Positions 57,832 to 64,000 of a stretch of DNA of 64,000 nt are shown piece after piece. This stretch comes from Mantis religiosa (taxonomy: Eukaryota; Arthropoda; Insecta; Mantodea; Mantidae). Location: positions 185,574,768 through 185,638,767 of the forward strand of contig CM060953.1 in the NCBI GenBank assembly GCA_030765055.1, given 5' to 3'. Positions within the stretch are counted from its first letter, which is position 1. Each line of letters opens with the position of its first letter. The notes under the pieces were generated by a model. It saw nothing but the letters and a program-made list of their open reading frames with translations, ran no database searches and had not been told where the DNA came from. The translations under genes were made by a program, and so were the position numbers.

Positions 57832-58075
57832 CGTGTGTGTAGTGTTTAACGCCCCCTTTTACTACATATGGCACCGCAGGCGGTGACACTGATGATACAT
57901 GAATGAAGATGGAGCACCTGTGGAACGAGATGGCGGGAGAAACCGGAAATCCCGGAGAAAACCCGCCCCAGAGCCGTGTTGTCCACCACAAATCTCACTT
58001 TGCGATCGCCTGGGATCGAACCCGGGCAGCCTTGGTGAGAGCCAAGCGGTCTAACCACTGAGCCACGGCGCGGCC
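57832..58075 (-). mobile_element. SINE-B with exact 11-12-bp target duplication in copy B
   Basis: CACGATAGCACG at 57820-57831 recurs at 58075-58086. Head: CGCCGTGGCTCAGTGGTTAG and CGGGTTCGATCCCAGG on the minus strand. Copy A has the empty site (AAGCACATAGCACGTGAT, inverted). Confidence 0.94.
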
Positions 58076-58247
58076 ACGATAGCACGTGATTTAGCGGTAG
58101 TGGTGACATATTTGTATATATGACTTTTATCACTGACCTTGTTTTGAACTGGATTAGTCATATATCGCCATTCGAATGTGTGTTGTGCCGAGTGCGAGAG
58201 TTAAATTATTTTATTGATCGATTATTGCGCGTGTACTTATATGTATA

Positions 58248-58850
58248 ATGACAGAGTCTACCGCCGGTTTTTCGCTGAAGCATCACAAGGGAAACCCTTT
58301 ACAAAGCGACGAAAAAAGAATTGTGGTGCATGTGTTTAATACACTCACAGAGAACAATCCGTCTTTGTCAATGAGAGAAGTCGAACAGCTGTGCCCTGAA
58401 CTTACAGGTGTGAGTGTTAGATGCGTAGGAACATCGCGACATAAAATTGAGACAACAGGAAAACTTACCACTCCAGGGGCGATATTGCTGTGTGGCGAAG
58501 ACGTTATTTAAGGACAATCAGACTGTACGGGGATACAAGTCGTAAAATATACTACCTTGACGAGACTTGGGTAGATGAGGGACACACGACAAGTATGGCG
58601 TGACACGACTTTTAAAACTGAAAGATAACCATTTTTGCAAGGTATGAGTGCTGGTTTAAAAAATGCCAGTGGAAAAGGCCTAACACCTTTCATTATAAAC
58701 TTGTTTCAGTTTCATTGCTCATTCATTCAGTTTCAACTTGCTCAATTTCTTTATAAACTTGTATTTTTGCATGCCTACATATTCTTGTTTGTACGACTTT
58801 ATCTATCTTCCTGGCAATTATTATAACGTTTACTGCAGGTTTAAATGTGA
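58248..58850 (+). pseudogene. PPY-type Tc1-like transposase, N-terminal part (copy B)
   Basis: The ATG at 58248 opens 87 codons: MTESTAGFSLKHHKGNPLQS, KRIVVHVFNTLTENNPSLSM, then GKLTTPGAILLCGEDVI and a stop. In the next frames come LDETWVDEGHTTS (first catalytic D, near 58560), WRDTTFKTER and MSAGLKNASGKGLTPFIINL, then non-matching sequence to the terminal repeat. It has the same break-off as copy A (11399-12053) although the two are inverted and 46 kb apart, so a shared deleted ancestor amplified. Such shortened copies can bind, but not cut. Confidence 0.75.
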
Positions 58851-58969
58851 CGGGAAGGCACCGCCTATGACCTATGGCGCGAAAGCATTAGCCAATTAGG
58901 ATGAGGTGGAAGGTAGTTGCACGCGGACGATACATGTCAGCGGGGCAAAGTTATATGGAACAGAGATTA

Positions 58970-60107
58970 GGCGAGCGGTGTTGACGTATTGCATTTCTCC
59001 TATGTCGTGTGTGACGAGCGCCCAACTAATCAATCTCTAATAAATACTATTCGCGCTAAGACAAAAATCCGATTTTGCAAAAAGTGATCCATGTGGAAGG
59101 AGAGAGTAATGTATTTAACATAACCGTAAAAACCCTATATTTTTAGCTCAAATAGTTTTCCTAATACAAATAAATAAAGCACTATTATATAGTAAAAGTG
59201 CATTGCGACGTAAGCCTTGAAATAAATATCATTATTGGTTGGCATATATAACTGTACGTATATTTGTACTCGTAATTACTCAGAACTGAAACATAAACGG
59301 TAGACATGGCGTGGTAAGAGAATTACTTTGTATAAGCCAAAGTGTCCATTAAATTCGAGCGAGAACAAACAATACCCTTCCTGCTGGCTTGTATAATGGT
59401 ACATCGGCAGAACGTGACTTGTCACACTATGTTTATGAATCGTACGTAATCTTTATTTACTCTAGAGAGTTTAAAGCAGTATAATTGAGCCATGAGCGAG
59501 TACAGGTCGTCCGGGTGCTCACGGACGGTGGACAGAGCACCACGGTACCTATGCGCTATGCGTATTTACCCGTGCTGTCTTAAAGGTTTTTTTTCGGAAT
59601 ACGCAAGTTTTATGTCGAAGTCTGATGATACAGCTGGTTGACCTCTGCTAGTGCTTCTGGTTCTGGGATGAGCGTCCAGAACGGAGGCCAGCGCCCGATG
59701 CCGCCTCACTAGGAGAGGCCTGCTTGCAGGTTCCGTCCAGTGCGGCGGGACCAGAAGCGACAAGTCAGGTGGGAATAGGGTAACTGTTAGTGTCTGGCTG
59801 TGCTCTGGTCACGCGGGAGGGACTCAACTGGCGGAGGTCACCCGACGAGTCGTATTCAGCCCCAATATGGCCAGGTCAGGCGGAGTTTGGCGGTGAAGGG
59901 ATGAGAGGCTGAACTCACCACCCAAGGGCATCCTCAGGGAGGCGATAGCTCTTTCTCCTTCTGGGTGCACGGTGGTTGTATTCAGTTGTTAAGATTTGAA
60001 ATATATATTTTTAATTTGATATAAAGTAGATTTGAAAAAAATGTATTGATTTGTGTAGAGGTATGAATAATAATTGAATTTATGTCTGTTTATATAAATT
60101 GATATTG
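58970..60107. other. Unassigned, GC-rich in part
   Basis: 59490-59990 is GC-rich and contains a 65-codon minus-strand frame (59566-59763) with no known motif. It may be internal or flanking sequence of the LTR-like element at 60108-60560, but no gag or pol domain is seen. Confidence 0.35.
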
Positions 60108-60560
60108 TGACTTTGTGGGCTCGTGAAATAAAAAAGTCCAATTACACAAACTTCACAATGTTCTTTATTTTCACCTTATTCCAATTACAGTTTACTATAC
60201 ACAATTACGATTTACCAGTTTGTCCGTTACCGTTCTGATGCACGTACACAATTACAATTTAATTTACACCATTCAACCTTGCCAGTTCGTCTTTACCCGT
60301 CCGCTCAACTCAACTACACGTCCGCCCGGCTCACGGTCACTCACTCAACTAACTACACGTCCGCACACCGCGACGTCCTCCATTCAACTAACCGTCGCCT
60401 CGCTTGTATCGATCGCCCCGAAACCGCTCGATTCTTCCATTATGGAGGGGGATATCATTCTGGAGCCTTCGAGCACCTTCGCGCGGTAGGAGGAGGAGCC
60501 ACCCCTCGCGTCCCCCCCGCCACCACCGTCAGTCCGCATTATCGATCGGCAACGCGAGTT
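60108..60560 (-). mobile_element. LTR-like block, minus strand
   Basis: Inverted relative of 46895-47370. The minus strand ends AAGTTTGTGTAATTGGACTT, then TTATTTCACGAGCCCACA and GTCACA. An AATAAA site (minus strand, near 60168) precedes this end, as in an LTR polyadenylation region. It includes a local duplication of CAACTACACGTCCGC (60311 and 60349). No second LTR or pol gene is found next to it. Confidence 0.5.
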
Positions 60561-61075
60561 CGCCGTCCATTTGTTTATTTTAATTTGTTTAAAGAATTTG
60601 GAGTAGTTTTAAATTTGTAAATTTTGTGATTTTTGTAATGTAAATTTTATGAATTATTTTTATATAAGTTTTTGGTAAAAAATTTTGAAAATTTTTTCTA
60701 AAAAGTTTTTTTTTTTTAGTTGAAAAGGTAAATTGATAAGTTTTAAATGTACTGGTTAGCAGTACATTAAGTATCGGTTTCCGTTATTGTAGTTTATTTT
60801 GTAATTGTAACTCGTTGCCAGTTATTTGTTTACTGGATTCTAGTAAATTTTTTATTAGTTAAATTGTAAATGTTTAAATTGGTAGTTCTTGCATTTGTTT
60901 TAATTTTTTTAATTTATTATTTTTCTTTTATTATCTGAAGAAGTATTGTTTAAATTGTATTTTATGTATTTATTTGGTAGTTAATAAATTAGAATTTGGA
61001 AATCATGTCCCGGTATTAGATTTTATTTATTTATTTTTTATTTTGTTTAAAAACTAGGTCCCGTAGGGGAGGGGA
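60561..61075. other. T-rich stretch, no feature seen
   Basis: Strongly T-rich on the plus strand, with many TTTATTTATTTT runs and no coding frame. Confidence 0.5.
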
Positions 61076-61560
61076 TCCGTCCCCTTCAGCTGCCGTGGTG
61101 CGGGCGCTGCGGACCCTTAGCACCTCTGACGTTACTAGAGGAACCTCGGGCCAAACATTCGAGCCCCTCCCTGATTGGGAGTTGTTCGGATTGGGTTAGA
61201 TTCGAGGGGGCAGTGTGTTCCCGATATCCATGGGAGATCTGGTACGTCTCCGGACAGGGTTGAGGGAAGCCATCATATTCCCGGGTACTAGCCAGCATAG
61301 CTAGATCACCAGGCAGCCCCACCAAGGTCATATCGGTAGCCTTCCCATTTTGGAGTTGGCGCGCGTAAGTGACGTATTTACTTCCATCCCGTCTTGAGTC
61401 CACAGGACCAGATGGGGGGGGGGGCTTGTTAGTCTCTTGGTCTTGCCCTATGGAAAGCCCCACGGAGGCGTCGGTCAACCTTTATGGGACAGCTCGGTAA
61501 CTCCCTGGTAGAAGGAGGGCAGGCTCCTTTGTTCTACGGATCCAGGACTAATAAGAGTAG
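61076..61560. other. GC-rich block, unassigned
   Basis: Includes a 130-codon open frame on the minus strand (61086-61478), rich in Pro, Gly, Arg and Ser, and a run of 12 G (61415-61426). It may be a LINE or LTR-element leader; no domain was recognised and the frame may be chance in GC-rich sequence. Confidence 0.35.
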
Positions 61561-61639
61561 AACCTCTGCCGTTAACGTTATTTAAAAACCAGGGAAAGTG
61601 TATCAGCTGCATCAGCTGGCAATTGAAATGACACACGAG

Positions 61640-61990
61640 GTATTATAAACTACATTCCCCCTTACTACTGCCAGAAAAATTCAATTGAGTTAATGTGGGC
61701 TCAAATTAAATTGTAAACAAAAATAATACTTTTAAACTGACTGACGCTGAACGAAACATTCACAAAGAAATTGACAAGGTTGCACAAGACTGGGAAAACT
61801 GCTTGAGACATGCAGAGAAACTACAAGAACACTGCTTTTGGAAAGAAATAACACATGACGGGATTTTGGTGACTATTCTCATATGTTTGCAACACTCACA
61901 CGATAAAGGCAGTGACAATGACGAATCGTCTCTTAACGGAAGTAACATTCATAGTTATATGGTTGCAACAATGCCAGTTGCGTTGGATTA
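61640..61990 (+). pseudogene. PPY-type Tc1-like transposase, C-terminal end
   Basis: Plus strand, with frame changes: IPPYYCQKNSIELMWAQIKL, the PPYxCxxNxIELxWAQIK block with the catalytic Glu. Then in another frame LTDAERNIHKEIDKVAQDWE, NCLRHAEKLQEHCFWKEI and an Asp/Ser-rich tail (SDNDESSLNGS), ending at the TAG at 61989. Block order and the WxxCxxHxEKLQ helix match the C terminus of the family. No upstream catalytic blocks remain. It complements the N-terminal relics at 24987 and 58248 but is a separate insertion. Confidence 0.7.
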
Positions 61991-61994
61991 GAAA

Positions 61995-62315
61995 AGTAGG
62001 TAATTTATAAATTATAATTATTTTTAAACTAAATATTTAAAACATGTGCGTAATATACTGTGGCGAATCCATTATTACGACTGGCGGCGTACGCGCTAAA
62101 AGGTTCCGCGGGAGTGATAACAGACGGATAGTGTGTCATGGAGATAAAGAGCCTGCATAAGGAGATAAACACAACGCGGAGATAAAAGGCGTGCCAAAAC
62201 AGATAAAGTGAGGTAAACGGAACATTCTAGTGACATCTCGATTGTCTTACAGAACATTAGATTTCTTCAAAGTATAAAGTTGGAAGAAGCGTAGGGACAG
62301 TGAAGCACAAATTAG
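61995..62315. other. Unassigned, with spaced GAGATAAA motifs
   Basis: GGAGATAAA occurs three times and CAGATAAA once between 62139 and 62210, unevenly spaced, downstream of a GC-rich GGCGGCGTACGCGC stretch. I do not know what it belongs to; it borders the PLE at 62316. Confidence 0.35.
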
Positions 62316-62407
62316 TACAAAAGTGAATCGAGAAGATATTGACACATTGCTTCACTCACACTGTTTATTCACAGGACATGTGAATTATTATTTCAAATTA
62401 TTTCAAA

Positions 62408-63396
62408 GTGTGGTATCGCTATGTTGACGACATTTTTGCAATAGTACCTAAAAAACTCATACAAGATGGTCTTAAACTTTTGAATATACAAAATCCAGCT
62501 ATAAAATTTACATTGGAAACAGAAGAGGATGGTGTGCTCCCCTTTTTGGACATCAAGATAAAAAAAATGAACAACAAACTGACCTTTGGTATTTACAGGA
62601 AACCGACACACACAGATAATTACATCAAGAACAACAGTTTCAACCCAAAACAACACCAACATGCCATTTTCAACAGTTTAATCTTTCGGATGATCAACTT
62701 TCCACTAAACAGAGAAGATTATCAAGAAGAATACCTACACATAAATAAGTAGCTATATCCAACGGTTTCAACCCAAATTTAGTAGACAAAACAGTTAACA
62801 GACTCAACAAAGCTAAGAAAATAAAAGAAACCACCACCCTAGAACCTACAGGAGAAAAAGAGAAATAACTTTTTAAAAAATTCACCTTCCACCCATCAGC
62901 CTATAACAAATTCCAAAAAATCTTTTCTTGCACCTCAAAATAGGTTTAATATCAGAAATTTGTTAAAAGGCCCTCCCAAAAATCAATCACTACAAAAGAA
63001 AAGCCAGGAATGTATGAGATCAAATGTGAAACTTGCCCTAAAATTTATATAGGAAAAACAAAAAGAAATATTAACATCAGAACTAAAGAACATCTAAGAA
63101 ACATTAAAAATGGTGAAACAGAAAAATCAGCAGTGGCTTTTCATTTTTTGAATACTACACATGACATCTACTTGGAAACATTTCTAATAAAATATGTTAA
63201 TCACCCCATAGACCTTTCCGTATGGGAAAAAATCTTCATCAACAAAAATCGTCATAGAGTCATGAATTTTGAAACTCCACCACCGGACATCTTTGACAAG
63301 TACATCACGCCATCTATTGACAAAACGGAGAAAGAAGAAACCACTACAACTTGCACTAGTCGAGTATCAGCTGATGATAGGAGCAAACGCTCTTGA
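62408..63396 (+). pseudogene. PLE protein: RT active site, thumb and GIY-YIG nuclease
   Basis: The open frame from 62408 gives WYRYVDDIFAIVPKKLIQDG (catalytic YVDD), then PFLDIKIKKMNNKLTFGIYR, KPTHTDNYIKNNSFNPKQHQ and FNSLIFRMINFPLNREDYQE, to a stop at 62750. The linker continues in other frames with stops. From 63010 an intact 128-codon frame holds MYEIKCETCPKIYIGKTKRN (GIY-YIG core), TEKSAVAFHFL, SVWEKIFINKNRHRVMNFET and a basic tail. The N-terminal fingers are missing, so it is 5'-truncated. Two long intact frames make it the best-preserved PLE here. Confidence 0.86.
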
Positions 63397-63407
63397 AACA
63401 TGTCCTG
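63368..63407 (+). ncRNA. Hammerhead-like motif at the right end of the PLE
   Basis: CTGATGA (63371-63377) and GAAAC (63395-63399) flank a 6-bp stem II (AGGAGC with GCTCTT, loop AAAC). CAG (63368-63370) pairs with CTG (63405-63407). AC/GT makes a 2-bp stem III, and the expected cleavage site is after GTC (63404). An outer stem I half, TGCACT with AGTGTG, is possible. One unpaired T sits between the core and stem II. PLE-borne hammerheads are established; activity of this copy is inference. Confidence 0.5.
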
Positions 63408-63519
63408 TGAATAAACAGTGTGAGTGAAGCAATGTGTCAATATCTTCTCGATTCACTTTTGTATTAGATTTCTTTTTTGTTACAGAATATTCTGGAAATA
63501 TCTAGTAATATGACTAGAG

Positions 63520-64000
63520 GTATTTAAGGAAGTGACGACTCGCCATACTGTTTACCAACGACTTCCCCTTGGACGCCAGATGCAAAGTGGCCATGTACGC
63601 TGACGACACTGCAATATACAACCACCATAAAAATCCTCGATTCGGCCTATTAGAGATGCAGCGGTATATTGACCGCTTCCTTTAATGGCTTCATGACTGG
63701 AACATTAAAATTAATGCAAATAAATACCAGCTTATCCATTTTTCAAAGCGGCGCCCTTTGGCTATGGGCCTAACGGTCGGTGGTCAAGTATTGCACTGCC
63801 GTCAGCAAGTCAAATACCTCGGCGTGACTTTGACACGCACAATGAACTGATCCACCCACATAAAAGATATTGCCAACAAAGGGCGACAGCGATTAAAGAT
63901 GTTTGCCCCATATTTAGGAGTAAACAACTGAAACTCCGCTCCAAGGTTATCTTGTACAAGTCGTTCATTCTGTCAGTGGTTCTATACGCATGTGTGGCCT
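63520..64000 (+). pseudogene. LINE reverse transcriptase fragment, cut by the window edge
   Basis: The frame reads LFTNDFPLDARCKVAMYADD (catalytic YADD, at about 63600), then TAIYNHHK, a stop replacing Gln or Arg near 63682, WLHDWNIKINANKYQLIHFS, QVKYLGVTLTRTMN (the YLGV motif) and, after further breaks, KMFAPYLGVNN. This is the palm and thumb of Jockey-type ORF2. It is another lineage than the LINE at 10389, since the residues around YLGV differ. Several stops mark it as a relic. It continues past 64000. Confidence 0.78.

Larger units (their letters stand above)
57545..58967 (+). mobile_element. PPY-type Tc1-like transposon, copy B, with nested SINE-B
   Basis: The left end is ATCCTTGTTTCACATAACC and the right, on the minus strand from 58967, ATCTCTGTTCCATATAACT; both lead into TTGCCCCG. 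TA is at 57543-57544 and 58968-58969. It is inverted relative to copy A and gives the uninterrupted version of the sites where copy A holds a LINE and a SINE. It carries its own SINE-B (57832-58075). Confidence 0.9.
62316..63463 (+). mobile_element. Penelope-like element with perfect 66-bp inverted ends
   Basis: 62316-62381 and 63398-63463 are exact reverse complements over 66 bp (TACAAAAGTGAATCGAGAAG and on). Inverted terminal copies of this kind are a known PLE arrangement (pseudo-LTRs). Between them lie the end of the reverse transcriptase and the GIY-YIG domain. The right arm begins inside the hammerhead-like motif, 7 bp before its expected cleavage site. Zero divergence between the arms suggests a young insertion, or arms formed in the insertion event. 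Confidence 0.9.

Noticed and set aside
59566..59763. 65-codon minus-strand frame as an upstream Mctp exon
   Set aside because: It lacks C2-domain sequence and flanking splice sites in a matching phase.
61086..61478. 130-codon Pro/Gly/Arg-rich frame on the minus strand as a gene
   Set aside because: It lies in GC-rich sequence where stops are rare, has no recognisable domain, and includes a translated G homopolymer.

Overview
This looks like a piece of a large, AT-rich, repeat-laden arthropod genome, most likely an insect. The evidence is two spliced exons of an animal Mctp gene, several mariner, Tc1-like and IS630-like DNA transposons, Penelope-like elements with GIY-YIG domains, Jockey/I-type LINE fragments and several tRNA-derived SINE families. 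I cannot name the species. Nothing suggests bacterial, viral or organellar DNA, and there is no CRISPR array or operon.

Only one host gene is supported. It is Mctp on the minus strand, with exons at 52692-52771 and 46553-46661 separated by a 6,030-bp GT-AG intron whose phase closes exactly. That intron holds an LTR-like block, a minus-strand LINE, a Tc1-like transposon (itself carrying a small intron) inside the LINE, and a plus-strand Penelope-like element in a gap of the same LINE. Neighbouring Mctp exons were not found.

The rest is layered transposon debris. 0.5-2.7 kb: 108-bp tandem array. 3.4-4.7 kb: hAT remnant with an 8-bp target duplication. 6-7.6 kb: mariner split by a SINE. 8.5-9.7 kb: a SINE expanded in place into 108-bp repeats. 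10.3-12.9 kb: a Tc1-like element inserted at TA in SINE-derived repeat and itself hit by a LINE and a SINE. 13.8-15.6 kb: mariner beside an IS630-like remnant. 15.9-17.3 kb: 1.4-kb AAT/AATAAC microsatellite. 18.4-20.1 kb: Tc1-like transposase split by an IS630-like element. 20.7-21.4 kb: composite SINE. 23-25.7 kb: PLE, LINE and Tc1-like remains. 28.6-34.5 kb: SINE, mariners and Tc1-like pieces. 34.8-40.05 kb: a nest of SINE, LINE, mariner and an 85-bp array of about 33 units. 42.4-45.1 kb: IS630-like remnant, PLE-type motif, and mariner with SINE. 46.5-52.8 kb: Mctp. 52.9-54.2 kb: mariner. 55.2-56.6 kb: third 108-bp array, minus strand. 57.3-59 kb: SINEs and the second Tc1-like copy. 60.1-62 kb: LTR-like block and a transposase tail. 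62.3-63.5 kb: PLE with perfect inverted ends. 63.5-64 kb: LINE reverse transcriptase running off the window.

Names used here: SINE-A (tRNA head plus a body related to the 108-bp repeat), SINE-B (very tRNA-like head, A box TGGCTCAGTGG), SINE-C and SINE-D (other tRNA-like heads); mariner-1 to mariner-4 by terminal repeat; PPY-type for a Tc1/mariner-like transposase lineage recognised by PPYxC...E-L/M-x-WAxIK near its C terminus. The most unusual feature is the birth of long tandem arrays from mobile elements: 108-bp arrays from a SINE body and an 85-bp array from the end of a mariner transposase gene. Almost every transposase frame is broken, so the genes do not act as a pathway. Their layering is the readable story.
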